Assembly (NCBI GenBank): GCA_937960785.1
Contig: CALGOZ010000042.1
Location: 1-20,484, forward strand
DNA from: an uncultured Pseudogracilibacillus sp.
Lineage (GTDB): Bacteria > Bacillota > Bacilli > Bacillales > Amphibacillaceae
Direction of reading: 5' to 3'
Length of the DNA: 20,484 bases
Shown here: positions 5,867 through 13,937 of the stretch, in pieces
Position numbering within the stretch: the first letter of the stretch is position 1
Layout of the letters: every line of letters starts with the position of its first letter
Notes under the pieces: generated by a model
Told to the model about the DNA's origin: nothing
Databases searched by the model: none
Seen by the model: only the letters and a program-made list of their open reading frames with translations
Translations under genes and position numbers: made by a program

Positions 5867-6439
5867 ATGAATCTTTTTATATACGGTCTTATATTATTTA
5901 TCTTTTTAGCTTTACCTCCGGTTGCAGAATTAGCCGAATCGATTATGGCAATCCATATGCATATGCAAATGCCATTGTTTGCTGTAGCTGGCATTTTGAT
6001 GACTCCGTTTTTACAACGACTTGCACCAAACTTTTTTCGTACATGGAATAAAGATGGTATACCAGGTTTACTCCTTGCATTAGTCGTCATTAGTTATTGG
6101 CTTATTCCCCGGGCGATGGATGATGCATTGATACATTATAGTGTCGAATTATTTAAGTTTTTTAGTTGGACTTTTCTTGTAGGTGTCCCTTTGATGGATA
6201 GTTGGAAAAAATTATCGCTCGGCTGGAAGCGAGGGACATTTCTTTTTTTAACCGTAGCGTATACAATAATGGCTTTCGTTTATATATTTGCCGAAGAACA
6301 ATTGTGTAACAATTATTTAGTTATCGAACAACAGACGTTAGGATGGTCCTTTTTATTCATTGCTATTTGTATTTTCCTATATTTTATGATTACATTTTTT
6401 GAAAGGGAGTCCGATGAAAATCCGTATTTTGAACAATAG
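5867..6439 (+). CDS. CtaG-like multi-pass membrane protein of the heme-copper operon
   Basis: The product has 190 residues and about five or six membrane helices (near 1-18, 33-50, 66-81, 94-110, 120-140, 158-176). A His/Met-rich stretch, MAIHMHMQM (27-35), opens one helix, and H89 lies in a second loop (AMDDALIH). Such residues resemble the copper-handling helix of CtaG/caa3 assembly factors, though overall similarity is weak. Two bases separate it from the SCO stop, with GAGGGGGT inside the SCO end as ribosome site, so translation is coupled. It is last in the operon. By position it corresponds to the small membrane protein after senC in norSY-senC-orf clusters. A role in copper delivery or enzyme assembly is inferred. 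Confidence 0.75.
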   Translation: MNLFIYGLILFIFLALPPVAELAESIMAIHMHMQMPLFAVAGILMTPFLQRLAPNFFRTWNKDGIPGLLLALVVISYWLIPRAMDDALIHYSVELFKFFSWTFLVGVPLMDSWKKLSLGWKRGTFLFLTVAYTIMAFVYIFAEEQLCNNYLVIEQQTLGWSFLFIAICIFLYFMITFFERESDENPYFEQ

Positions 6440-6455
6440 TTTATCTTCATATAAT

Positions 6456-6500
6456 AAACGGACTGAATCGATTTACAAAATAAAAGATTCAATCCGTTTT
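6456..6500. terminator. Bidirectional terminator between the heme-copper operon and the thioesterase
   Basis: AAACGGACTGAATC (6456-6469) pairs with GATTCAATCCGTTT (6486-6499), one mismatch, with T-runs on both outer sides. It serves the operon on the plus strand and the convergent gene on the minus strand. Confidence 0.8.
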
Positions 6501-6535
6501 ATGTTTAATTTCTAAAATATTTAAAACATACTTAT

Positions 6536-7354
6536 CTAATCCCGGAAATAAACAATTTGGCTCGTCGTAGCAATAAGCTCACCATCTTTGTTCCAAACTT
6601 CTCCAAATTGATCGAAAAAACCATCATAGAACCGGTGGCCACGGGCACGCCCTAAGACAAAATCGGTACCATTGTTAGCTAACATTTCCGAATTTGTATG
6701 GAAATATACGGTGAGAGAGACAGTGCTCGCTGGTACGAATTGTGGTTCACGCAAAAATATTCGCGGTAAAAAGGCATCGCAAATTCCCACTAAAGATAAG
6801 TAATCTAACGGTCTCTTTGGATAGTCTCTAATCCATAATATACTGGTTGAATCTTGTGAATCCTCAACTACTTCTGTAGCAAGATTAGGTATACCAGATA
6901 CAAAGCGCATATCGTATTGATGCATCCAAGCGGGCATGCCCTCAGTCGCTAAACGCTCGAGTTCAGCTGGCTTTGGCACCTTTGGCATCGGTAATTCTGT
7001 GTTAGACCATGTATCGCGTCGTTTCGCGCAAACAGCTGTCCCAGTAATGACAATTTCCCCCTTTTGAACCAAATCCATCGTCCAATGTTGTGTAGAACGA
7101 TTCGTTCGTGCAATCGAAACGAAAACATCGAACTCACCATCTTCAACAGGAGCAGCATAATTAACTGTAATCGAAACAGGTTCCCCTAATCGTTCGGGAT
7201 GATCGAGAATTGCTTTTAATAATGTTGCAGCAAGCATTCCCCCAAAGGGACCCACCATATTTGCATAATTCGGTGTAGTCTCCCCTTTTAACACACCCTT
7301 TACTTCAGTTAAAGTGGTAGCAATATCTAATGGATGAGTATTTACTTCGTTCAT
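6536..7354 (-). CDS. Acyl-CoA thioesterase, double-hotdog (TesB-like, 4HBT_3 type)
   Basis: The 272-residue product reads as two hotdog domains in tandem (about 15-115 and 140-272). The first holds a glycine-rich GPFGGMLAATLLKAI helix and VSITVNYAAPV strand. The second holds LVGICDAFLPRIF (with an Asp in the position of the TesB catalytic aspartate), STVSLTVYFH and the closing GELIATTSQIVYFRD strand. Such enzymes hydrolyse acyl-CoA thioesters in the cytosol; the chain preference cannot be read here. ATG 7354 has GGAGG eight bases upstream. The gene stands alone. It shows no link to the respiratory cluster apart from the shared terminator. Confidence 0.82.
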   Translation of the reverse strand: MNEVNTHPLDIATTLTEVKGVLKGETTPNYANMVGPFGGMLAATLLKAILDHPERLGEPVSITVNYAAPVEDGEFDVFVSIARTNRSTQHWTMDLVQKGEIVITGTAVCAKRRDTWSNTELPMPKVPKPAELERLATEGMPAWMHQYDMRFVSGIPNLATEVVEDSQDSTSILWIRDYPKRPLDYLSLVGICDAFLPRIFLREPQFVPASTVSLTVYFHTNSEMLANNGTDFVLGRARGHRFYDGFFDQFGEVWNKDGELIATTSQIVYFRD

Positions 7355-7388
7355 ATTTCATTCCTCCTATAAAGAGTATATCCATAGG

Positions 7389-7405
7389 TTGTAAGCGCTT
7401 TACAA
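7389..7405 (-). promoter_or_regulatory. Possible CcpA cre-like palindrome upstream of the thioesterase
   Basis: TTGTAAGCGCTTTACAA has the GCGC core and flanking arms of a catabolite-responsive element, but one extra T puts the right half out of register with the 14-bp consensus. It lies 35 bp upstream of the thioesterase start. Carbon-catabolite control of a fatty acyl gene would make sense; the match is imperfect. Confidence 0.35.
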
Positions 7406-7508
7406 ATACTATGAAGAATTGAATGCTTATTCATTTTCAATCATTATATCATATGTAATACAATTTTGTGTAAGGGTGACCCTTTCTACGCATCGAAAGC
7501 ATAAGATT

Positions 7509-7545
7509 ATTCATAGTTGACACATATGAATTGTTTGTTTAATAT
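7509..7545 (+). promoter_or_regulatory. tcyP promoter with an inverted repeat over the -35
   Basis: TTGACA (7517-7522) and TAATAT (7540-7545) are 17 bp apart; an overlapping TATAAT lies at 7543-7548. ATTCATA (7509-7515) and TATGAAT (7525-7531) are perfect 7-bp arms that bracket the -35, as a repressor operator would. A further palindrome AAGGGTGACCCTT sits at 7472-7484. In B. subtilis tcyP is under CymR; I do not see a clear CymR consensus, so the regulator is unnamed. Confidence 0.55.
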
Positions 7546-7581
7546 AATATTTAATAAAATAGCTTTAAAGGAGGAACTATA

Positions 7582-8976
7582 TTGAATTATTTTTTTATCG
7601 GATTAAATATGATTATTTTCATAGGATTAATACTGTTATTAATTTTGTTGCAAAAACGGAAGGTTAGTTTTTCGAAACGAGTTCTAACAGGACTTGTCTT
7701 AGGGATTGTCTTCGGTGTACTGTTAAATTTAACGTATGGTTCAGAAGCGACAGTAGTTGCGGAATCGAACACATGGTTTAATTTAGTTGGAAGAGGTTAT
7801 ATAAAATTATTACAAATGCTTGTCGTTCCCCTTGTCTTTATTTCAATTTTAGCTGCTTTTACGAAAATAACGCTCGGTAAACAGTTTGGAAGAGTTGCGA
7901 CATCTATTTTAACAGTTTTAATTGCGACAACTGCAATCGCTGCTTTAATCGGAATTGGAACGACTGTACTTTTTAATCTCGATGCTCAAGCGATTACTCA
8001 AGGTGAAAGTGAATTAGCTCGTGGAGTACAGATGGAGGAAACGTATGAAGAGATAAAAGATCAGTCATTGCCAGACTATATTTTAGATTTACTTCCTAGC
8101 AATGCATTTTTAGATTTCACTGGACAACGAGCTACATCAACAATTGGAGTCGTTATTTTTGCGACGTTTCTCGGATTTAGTTATTTATCCATTGCAAGGC
8201 GTAAGCCCGACGTTGCAGAAATAATTGAACGAGGTATCAATGCGTTATATGAACTCGTTATGGGTCTTGTAAGAATTGTACTTCGTCTTACACCGTACGG
8301 AATTTTAGCAATTATTACTGTCACCACTTCAACATCGAACTTTGCGACGATTTATAGTTTAGGAAAGTTTCTACTTGCTTCTTATGTCGCTCTTGCAATC
8401 GTGTTTATCGTTCATTTACTCATTCTTACATCTGTCGGTTTAAATCCGTTTACGTATGTGAAAAAGTCTGCTGAAACATTGTTATTTGCTTTTTCATCAC
8501 GTTCTAGTGCAGCAACCTTGCCATTAAACATTCATACACAAACGAAAAAATTAGGCGTACCTGATGGAATTGCTAATTTTGCTGGCTCTTTTGGTTTATC
8601 GATAGGACAAAACGGTTGTGCCGGGGTATATCCAGCGATGTTAGCAGTAATGATTGCACCAACTGTTGGGCAACCTATTGATTTACCGTTTATTTTACTT
8701 TTAGTCGTAATTATTGCAATTAGCTCTTTTGGTGTAGCAGGAGTCGGTGGTGGAGCGACGTTCGCTGCGATTATCGTCCTTTCTATTTTAAACTTCCCAA
8801 TTGCTTTGGCCGGTGTCTTAATTTCAATTGAACCGTTAATCGACATGGGAAGAACAGCTGTTAACGTAAGTGGCTCAATGACAGCAGGATTAACTACGGC
8901 AAAACGAACGAAACAATTAGATGAAACAGTATATAACAATCACCAGCTCATAGATGAGCATGTAGAAGCTTCATAA
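7582..8976 (+). CDS. tcyP: L-cystine sodium/proton symporter TcyP
   Basis: The 464-residue product belongs to the dicarboxylate/amino acid:cation symporter (DAACS) family and follows B. subtilis TcyP closely along its length. It has a trimeric glutamate-transporter-like fold. Signature stretches are the serine-rich FAFSSRSSAATLPLNI hairpin, SFGLSIGQNGCAG, VAGVGGGATFAA and the C-terminal EPLIDMGRTAVNVSGS. It imports cystine as a sulfur source. The start is TTG at 7582, seven bases after AAAGGAGG, and it aligns with the TcyP N-terminus. The gene is monocistronic, with its own promoter and a terminator at 8996-9031. Assignment to TcyP rather than a glutamate carrier rests on overall resemblance. 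Confidence 0.9.
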   Translation: MNYFFIGLNMIIFIGLILLLILLQKRKVSFSKRVLTGLVLGIVFGVLLNLTYGSEATVVAESNTWFNLVGRGYIKLLQMLVVPLVFISILAAFTKITLGKQFGRVATSILTVLIATTAIAALIGIGTTVLFNLDAQAITQGESELARGVQMEETYEEIKDQSLPDYILDLLPSNAFLDFTGQRATSTIGVVIFATFLGFSYLSIARRKPDVAEIIERGINALYELVMGLVRIVLRLTPYGILAIITVTTSTSNFATIYSLGKFLLASYVALAIVFIVHLLILTSVGLNPFTYVKKSAETLLFAFSSRSSAATLPLNIHTQTKKLGVPDGIANFAGSFGLSIGQNGCAGVYPAMLAVMIAPTVGQPIDLPFILLLVVIIAISSFGVAGVGGGATFAAIIVLSILNFPIALAGVLISIEPLIDMGRTAVNVSGSMTAGLTTAKRTKQLDETVYNNHQLIDEHVEAS

Positions 8977-8995
8977 AATATAAAGCTATCAAAAT

Positions 8996-9031
8996 AAATC
9001 CGGTGCCTTAAAATAACAGGCACCGGATTTT
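8996..9031. terminator. Bidirectional terminator between tcyP and the ABC importer
   Basis: AAATCCGGTGCC (8996-9007) pairs perfectly with GGCACCGGATTT (9019-9030), with a T-run after each arm in its own direction. The two flanking genes converge on it. Confidence 0.92.
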
Positions 9032-9074
9032 CAAAGTCTAAACAAAGGGATATGATGGAGCGATTTGTAGCTCT

Positions 9075-10049
9075 TTATTCATTATAAAGCCAGTCGATTA
9101 ACATCTCTAAACCGTCTACATTCTTGCTATTAGGATTAACAATATACTTTGCTTCGATTAATTTAATATTTCCTTCTTCTACAGCTTTTAACGTATTCCA
9201 CCCTGGATCGTTCATTAATTCGTTAAAGCCTTCTTCACCTTTTCCAAAGAAGTCGACTAGTAAAATATAATCGGGATCTGTTTTTAACACTTGTTCAATT
9301 GAGGCTGGAGCTGAACGTTCAAGCTCAATCGTATCAACGGCTGGTGTAGCGCCGGCTAGTTTTAATAAGTCATAAGAAATATTCGTTGGACCCATCATGA
9401 ATGGACCCAGATCCCCACCGATTTCAGAAAGAATTAAAACAGAAGGACTTTCCTCTTCAGGGATTTGTTGTTGCAAAGAATTAATCTTTTCTTCAATACT
9501 GGCAATTAATTCCTCTGCCTTTGACTCTTCTCCAACTGCCTTTCCAATCGTACGAGTTACATCTAAATATTGTTCTGTGGTAACGATTGAGTCAAAGGAC
9601 AATATTGGTGTATCTAATTGTTTAAGTGTATTTTCTGCTTCTTCTTGTTCACCGAACATTTTCGTTAGTAGTAGTAAATCCGTATCGTAACTAATAATTT
9701 CTTCTGGATCGATATTTACTTGAGCGCCGATTCGTCCTTCAATTTTTTCTGCCACGTCAACTTTTGTCGATAGTAAGGGATCATCAATACCGTTTGTCGC
9801 AGCGACGATTTTTTCCGGCTCAACTAAATCGAGAACAATTTCAGCGACTTCAAGAGATAAAGGAAATATTCGCGAAGGTTTCTCCTCAATTGTAATTTCT
9901 TCATCATCAATTTGTACAGTAACAGGAAAGGAGTCTGTCTCAACTTCGTCTTCGTTAGTTTGCACTTCTTCATTATTTTGCGAAGCTTGACAACCAGTTG
10001 CTAGTATGAATGCAATTAGAAACATAAACATAACTAAAGACCGTCTCAT
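9075..10049 (-). CDS. ABC importer substrate-binding lipoprotein (FecB/BtuF/HmuT type)
   Basis: This 324-residue lipoprotein is the receptor of the importer encoded upstream. The signal peptide ends at a lipobox (ATGC, lipid-bearing Cys20), followed by an acidic linker. The rest is a two-lobed helical-backbone receptor (Peripla_BP_2): an N lobe starting near SRIFPLSLEVAEIVLDL and a C lobe ending GLEMLIDWLYNE. ATG 10049 has AAAGGAAG seven bases upstream; an ATG 18 bases earlier overlaps the ATPase stop but has no ribosome site. The family takes iron-siderophores, heme or cobalamin. Neighbouring heme genes favour heme or iron, but the ligand cannot be read. Confidence 0.87.
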   Translation of the reverse strand: MRRSLVMFMFLIAFILATGCQASQNNEEVQTNEDEVETDSFPVTVQIDDEEITIEEKPSRIFPLSLEVAEIVLDLVEPEKIVAATNGIDDPLLSTKVDVAEKIEGRIGAQVNIDPEEIISYDTDLLLLTKMFGEQEEAENTLKQLDTPILSFDSIVTTEQYLDVTRTIGKAVGEESKAEELIASIEEKINSLQQQIPEEESPSVLILSEIGGDLGPFMMGPTNISYDLLKLAGATPAVDTIELERSAPASIEQVLKTDPDYILLVDFFGKGEEGFNELMNDPGWNTLKAVEEGNIKLIEAKYIVNPNSKNVDGLEMLIDWLYNE

Positions 10050-10063
10050 TATAAATCTTCCTT

Positions 10064-10843
10064 TCATTTTTTATGAATAAAAGGGGTGATTGAAGTAGTT
10101 TGTAATTTTTCATCCGTATAAATAAACGCATCGACATGATATACTTGTTTTAATAAAGCGTTCGTTAAAATTTCCTTTGGAGTCCCGAGTTTAACGATTC
10201 TCCCCTTTTGTAATAATAAAAGGCGATGACAAAAGCGAGCAGCTAAATTTAAATCATGAAGAACGACAATCATCGTTTTCTTTTCGTTTTCACATAAAGT
10301 TTTTAATAAGTTTAAAATGTGTAATTGATAATATATATCGAGAGCTGAAATAGGCTCATCTAATAAAATAATCGGTGTCTGTTGCGCGAAAGCTTTTGCA
10401 ATCATTATGAGCTGTCGTTGTCCACTCGATAATTCCAAAACGGATTTTTCAGCAAGAGGAAGGGTTTCGGTTATTTCCATTGCTTCTTTTACGAATAAAA
10501 GATCCTCTTCATTATTGCCATCGAACATTGAGCGATGAACGTGTCTCCCCATACTAACAATATCCCAAGCAGTAAAGTCAAAATTAACGACCGTTTCCTG
10601 TGGGACATAACTTATTTGTGTAGCGAGAGTCTTCGCTATGTATTCCGCTTGGTTTTTCCCATTAATTATAATTTCCCCAGATTCTACAGGCAAAATTGAA
10701 GCAATCGTTTTAAGCAAGGTCGATTTTCCACTTCCGTTTGGACCGATTAAACCGAGCAAGGTACCTTCTTCAACATTGAAAGTAATATCGTGTAATATTT
10801 GTTTTTTTCCAATTGAAACATCGATGTTATCAACATAGATCAT
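10064..10843 (-). CDS. ABC importer ATP-binding protein (FecE/BtuD/HmuV type)
   Basis: The 259-residue ATPase powers the importer from the cytosolic side. Walker A is GPNGSGKST (34-42), Q-loop Gln82, signature LSSGQ (138-142, in place of the usual LSGGQ), Walker B IILLDEP (158-164) and switch His196 (VLHDLNLAA). These are the marks of iron-chelate/cobalamin importers. Its ATG overlaps the permease stop by four bases (ATGA), so translation is coupled, and its TGA lies 14 bases before the receptor start. Confidence 0.93.
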   Translation of the reverse strand: MIYVDNIDVSIGKKQILHDITFNVEEGTLLGLIGPNGSGKSTLLKTIASILPVESGEIIINGKNQAEYIAKTLATQISYVPQETVVNFDFTAWDIVSMGRHVHRSMFDGNNEEDLLFVKEAMEITETLPLAEKSVLELSSGQRQLIMIAKAFAQQTPIILLDEPISALDIYYQLHILNLLKTLCENEKKTMIVVLHDLNLAARFCHRLLLLQKGRIVKLGTPKEILTNALLKQVYHVDAFIYTDEKLQTTSITPFIHKK

Positions 10844-11904
10844 ATACCGAGCCCTCTTTTCGAACGTAAGATTAAAAGAATAAATACCGGTGCACCAATC
10901 ATTGCCGAAACGACGCCGACTTGTAATGTAATTGGTTGAAGGAGCATTCGTGAAATCAAATCAGTCACAATTAAAAAGATTGCTCCAGTAATAAGGCTAG
11001 CCGGTAATAAAATTCGATGATCTGGTCCAACGATTAGACGTAACATATGGGGAACGACAAGGCCGACGAAACTTATAATCCCACTTACTGCAACTGCCGC
11101 CCCCGTAATTAATGCAGCTAAGGCCAATACTCCGTTACGTAAAACTTTTACGTTAATTCCTGCACTTTTTGCATGGTCTTCACCTAGGAGCATAATGTTA
11201 AGTTGTCTTCCGAGAAAAAGAAGTAAAATACTTCCGAAAATAATTGGTGGGCTAATTGTTACGACATGCTCCCACGTCCGTGCTTCTAGACTCCCCTGCA
11301 ACCAACTAATGGCACTTCGTAATTCTTGTTCTGTTTTTGCTGAAGCAATTAATACGTTTGTTACGGAAGCAAAAAAGGCATTTATTCCAATCCCAAGAAG
11401 CAACAACATTGCGATACTTTTTGTTTGGGAGACTTTCCAGACGGCTAAAATGATAATCATTGCACCTAAAGCACCAACAAAGGCGGAAATAGGTAATAAT
11501 GCTGTATGGTATGATGACCATCCAAAAAAAATAGCACTAACCGCACCAAAGGCAGCACCGCTAGAAACACCGATAAATCCTGGTTCAACGAGCGGATTTC
11601 GAAATAGACCTTGCATCGCTACACCTGAAGCGGCTAGAGCGCTACCAACTAGACCTGCTATGAGAACACGAGGAAGACGGATTTCTGTAATGACGACCCA
11701 CTGTTGATCTGTGTACGTTCCTTGAATAGGAATTTGTAATTTATTTAGTAAAATGGTCGCTGTTTTTGAAAAAGGAATCGTTATTGGGCCTATAGAAACG
11801 GCGATAATTGTTGTGAAAAACAGTAAGATAATTAGTATGAGTAATGTAATGAACATACGGAGAGTACGTTGTTTTTCTTTTTCGATGATTGATAAATTGT
11901 TCAT
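10840..11904 (-). CDS. FecCD-family ABC importer permease (BtuC/HmuU type)
   Basis: The 354-residue permease has about ten membrane helices. Family marks are RLPRVLIAGLVGSALAASG, MQGLFRNPLVEPGFIGVSSG and the cytosolic coupling region GIISFVGLVVPHMLRLIVG. The NPL(V/A)EPG-IGVSSGAA wording is close to heme-type permeases (HmuU), which mildly favours heme over siderophores. GAGGGG lies eight bases before ATG 11904. It is first in a three-gene minus-strand operon (permease, ATPase, receptor). I do not see a clear Fur box in the 35 bp before it. A single permease implies a homodimer. Confidence 0.92.
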   Translation of the reverse strand: MNNLSIIEKEKQRTLRMFITLLILIILLFFTTIIAVSIGPITIPFSKTATILLNKLQIPIQGTYTDQQWVVITEIRLPRVLIAGLVGSALAASGVAMQGLFRNPLVEPGFIGVSSGAAFGAVSAIFFGWSSYHTALLPISAFVGALGAMIIILAVWKVSQTKSIAMLLLLGIGINAFFASVTNVLIASAKTEQELRSAISWLQGSLEARTWEHVVTISPPIIFGSILLLFLGRQLNIMLLGEDHAKSAGINVKVLRNGVLALAALITGAAVAVSGIISFVGLVVPHMLRLIVGPDHRILLPASLITGAIFLIVTDLISRMLLQPITLQVGVVSAMIGAPVFILLILRSKRGLGI

Positions 11905-11946
11905 GTAAGTAGCCCCTCTATAGCAAAACTAAACACTTCACTCTGT

Positions 11947-11995
11947 AAAGAAAGCAAACTTCACTGATGAATAAAACATGCAGTGAAGTAAGCTT
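11947..11995 (-). terminator. Terminator of hemQ
   Basis: On the minus strand AAGCTTACTTCACTG (11995-11981) pairs with CAGTGAAGTTTGCTT (11966-11952), two mismatches, followed by TCTTT. It separates hemQ from the importer operon, so the importer needs its own promoter in 11905-11950, where only weak hexamers are visible. Confidence 0.75.
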
Positions 11996-12004
11996 TTTAC
12001 TCAT

Positions 12005-12754
12005 TTAAACTTGTAAAAAGTTAGCTAATTCTTCTTTTGGTAAATAGTTCCCGACGTAAAAATCACCGAATTCACCGTATACAGAAGATGCTTCGTCAAA
12101 ACGCATTTCATAAACAATTTTCTTCAGCTGTAACACATCGTCGGAAAATAGTGTAATAGCCCACTCCCAAAGGTCGAAACCGATTGAGCCGGTCGTAATT
12201 TGTCTTACTTGATCGAGATATTTTCGACCAGTAATGCTATGCTCATACAACAATTTTGAACGTTTTTCTATCTCTAATGTATACCAGTTAGCATGACCGG
12301 TTCGTTTTCGTTTCATTGGATAAAAGGACATATGTTTTCGTTTTGGTAAAATTGGTCGTAATCTTTCTTGTACTTCAGGTAAAGTTTCAGGATCAACATC
12401 AGAATCTTGATAACGATATTTTGACATTTCAATGACGGAAAAGTAAGAATGTTCGCGTAATAAAAAGTCGCCAAGTCTTGATTTATTAATTTTTGTTTCA
12501 ATTTCTGCTAATTCTTCTGTCGATTCTCGTAAAAACATCCACATTAAATCTGCTTTATGACCGAGAGCATTGTACATTACTTGGCTTCCTTTTTTCGCTT
12601 CTTCAACTTCTTCCCACTCTGAAACAATTGCGAGGAACTCTTCTATTGCTTCCTCACGTTCTTCTTGTGGTATAGCTTTCCAAGCTTTCCAATCAACTGT
12701 GCGAAAGTCATGCAAACAATACCAACCATCCATTGTTTCAACTGCTTTTACCAT
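12005..12754 (-). CDS. hemQ: Coproheme decarboxylase HemQ (ChdC)
   Basis: The 249-residue protein is of the chlorite dismutase-like fold and performs the last step of heme b synthesis in monoderm bacteria: peroxide-dependent double decarboxylation of coproheme. Catalytic Tyr145 lies in KRKHMSFYPM and the proximal heme ligand His172 in LYEHSITGRKY. Both positions agree closely with the numbering known for Listeria and Staphylococcus HemQ. The chlorite-dismutase distal Arg motif is absent, as expected. AAGGAG precedes ATG 12754 by seven bases. It is divergent from hemH, its pathway predecessor, across a 190-bp region. Confidence 0.95.
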   Translation of the reverse strand: MVKAVETMDGWYCLHDFRTVDWKAWKAIPQEEREEAIEEFLAIVSEWEEVEEAKKGSQVMYNALGHKADLMWMFLRESTEELAEIETKINKSRLGDFLLREHSYFSVIEMSKYRYQDSDVDPETLPEVQERLRPILPKRKHMSFYPMKRKRTGHANWYTLEIEKRSKLLYEHSITGRKYLDQVRQITTGSIGFDLWEWAITLFSDDVLQLKKIVYEMRFDEASSVYGEFGDFYVGNYLPKEELANFLQV

Positions 12755-12944
12755 TTTGATGCTCCTTTTTTAATTATTTTTTCATAAAAGCAATATATCA
12801 TATATTTTTTTAAACGTATGCTAATTTTTTGACTTGTCAATATTTTGTTGATGTTTGTTAACATTTATTACACAATGTTACAATGATTTTGTGTTAAGTT
12901 AAAATAAGCTTCACTAAATTAAAAATATATAGAGGTGTTTTGTC
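12755..12944. promoter_or_regulatory. Divergent hemQ/hemH control region
   Basis: For hemH, TTACAA (12878-12883) and TAAAAT (12900-12905) are 16 bp apart. For hemQ a TTGACA lies on the minus strand within TTGACTTGTCAA (12829-12840), a near-perfect palindrome offering a -35-like TTGAC on both strands; the hemQ -10 is unclear. AACATT and AATGTT (N8 between) form a further inverted repeat at about 12860-12879. No regulator is named. Confidence 0.45.
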
Positions 12945-13874
12945 ATGGAGAAAGAAAAAATAGGTTTACTCGTCATGGCGTATGGTACGCCGTATGAATT
13001 ATCTGATGTTAAACGTTATTATACGCATATTAGACGTGGAAATAAACCGTCGGAAGAAGATTTGCAAGATTTAATTGAAAAATATGAAGCAATTGGCGGT
13101 GTTTCTCCGTTTGCCCGAATTACAGAAGCGCAAGCTAAAGCTTTAGAAGAACGTTTAAACAATAGTCAATCAGATTATGAGTTTCAAATGTATTTAGGAC
13201 TAAGACATATCGAGCCGTTTATTGAAGAAGCAGTACAAAAGATGGCGGAAGATGGTTTAACTAAAGCTGCAACAATTTATTTAGCACCGCATTATTCTAA
13301 TTATAGTATCGAAGGGTATAACAAGCGTGCCCAGAAAGAAGCAGAAAAGTACGGAATTACTTTAAAATCCGTTGAATATTGGTACGATGAACCAGACTTT
13401 ATTCAGTTTTGGGCTGATGGGATAAAAACAATTTACGATAGAATGTCTCCGGCAGACAAGGAAAAAACGATAACGATTTTTTCTGCTCACAGTTTGCCAA
13501 AGCGAGCATTAACTCCCGATGATCCTTATGTAAAACAATTACAAGCTACTGCCGATTTAATTGCAGAAAAGGCAAATATACCGAACTATGAAATTGCATG
13601 GCAAAGTGAAGGAAATACTCCAGATCCTTGGTTAGAACCGGATGTGCTCGATTTAACTCGTGAGTTATACAAAGAAAAGGGTTTTATCTCTTTCGTGTAT
13701 GCGCCAGTAGGTTTTGTCTCCGATCATTTAGAGGTTTTATACGACAATGATTATGAATGTAAGGAAGTATGTGATGAGCTAGGTGCGAAATATTTCCGTC
13801 CCGAAATGCCAAATACGGACCCACGTTTTATCGAAGCGATGGCAAAAGCAATACTTACAACAATGCAAGCGTAA
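12945..13874 (+). CDS. hemH: Coproporphyrin ferrochelatase HemH (CpfC)
   Basis: The 309-residue soluble or peripheral enzyme inserts Fe2+ into coproporphyrin III, making the coproheme that HemQ decarboxylates. Key residues agree with B. subtilis HemH: Tyr13 (MAYGTP), the metal-site His182 in FSAHSLPKR and Glu263 in SDHLEVLYDND. Length matches the monomeric Bacillus enzyme (310). AGAGGTG lies before ATG 12945. In B. subtilis hemH sits in hemEHY; here it is separated from hemE and hemY and instead faces hemQ. No clear terminator follows before the proBA promoter. Confidence 0.96.
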   Translation: MEKEKIGLLVMAYGTPYELSDVKRYYTHIRRGNKPSEEDLQDLIEKYEAIGGVSPFARITEAQAKALEERLNNSQSDYEFQMYLGLRHIEPFIEEAVQKMAEDGLTKAATIYLAPHYSNYSIEGYNKRAQKEAEKYGITLKSVEYWYDEPDFIQFWADGIKTIYDRMSPADKEKTITIFSAHSLPKRALTPDDPYVKQLQATADLIAEKANIPNYEIAWQSEGNTPDPWLEPDVLDLTRELYKEKGFISFVYAPVGFVSDHLEVLYDNDYECKEVCDELGAKYFRPEMPNTDPRFIEAMAKAILTTMQA

Positions 13875-13902
13875 GCAAATTAACAAAATATTGCATAAAT
13901 GG

Positions 13903-13931
13903 TTGACAACAAGATTGAATAAGCATATCTT
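13903..13931 (+). promoter_or_regulatory. Promoter of the T-box/proBA operon
   Basis: Consensus TTGACA (13903-13908), a 17-bp spacer and TATCTT (13926-13931) place the transcript start near 13938, just ahead of the T-box leader. Confidence 0.75.
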
Positions 13932-13937
13932 ATATAG

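Noticed and set aside
8532..8939. 135-codon open frame opposite tcyP, and similar long frames opposite the permease, proA and subunit I
   Set aside because: They are mirror frames of well-conserved genes, with no ribosome sites and no recognisable products.
11905..11950. Fur box upstream of the ABC importer
   Set aside because: No GATAATGATAATCATTATC-like inverted repeat is visible; iron control remains unproven.
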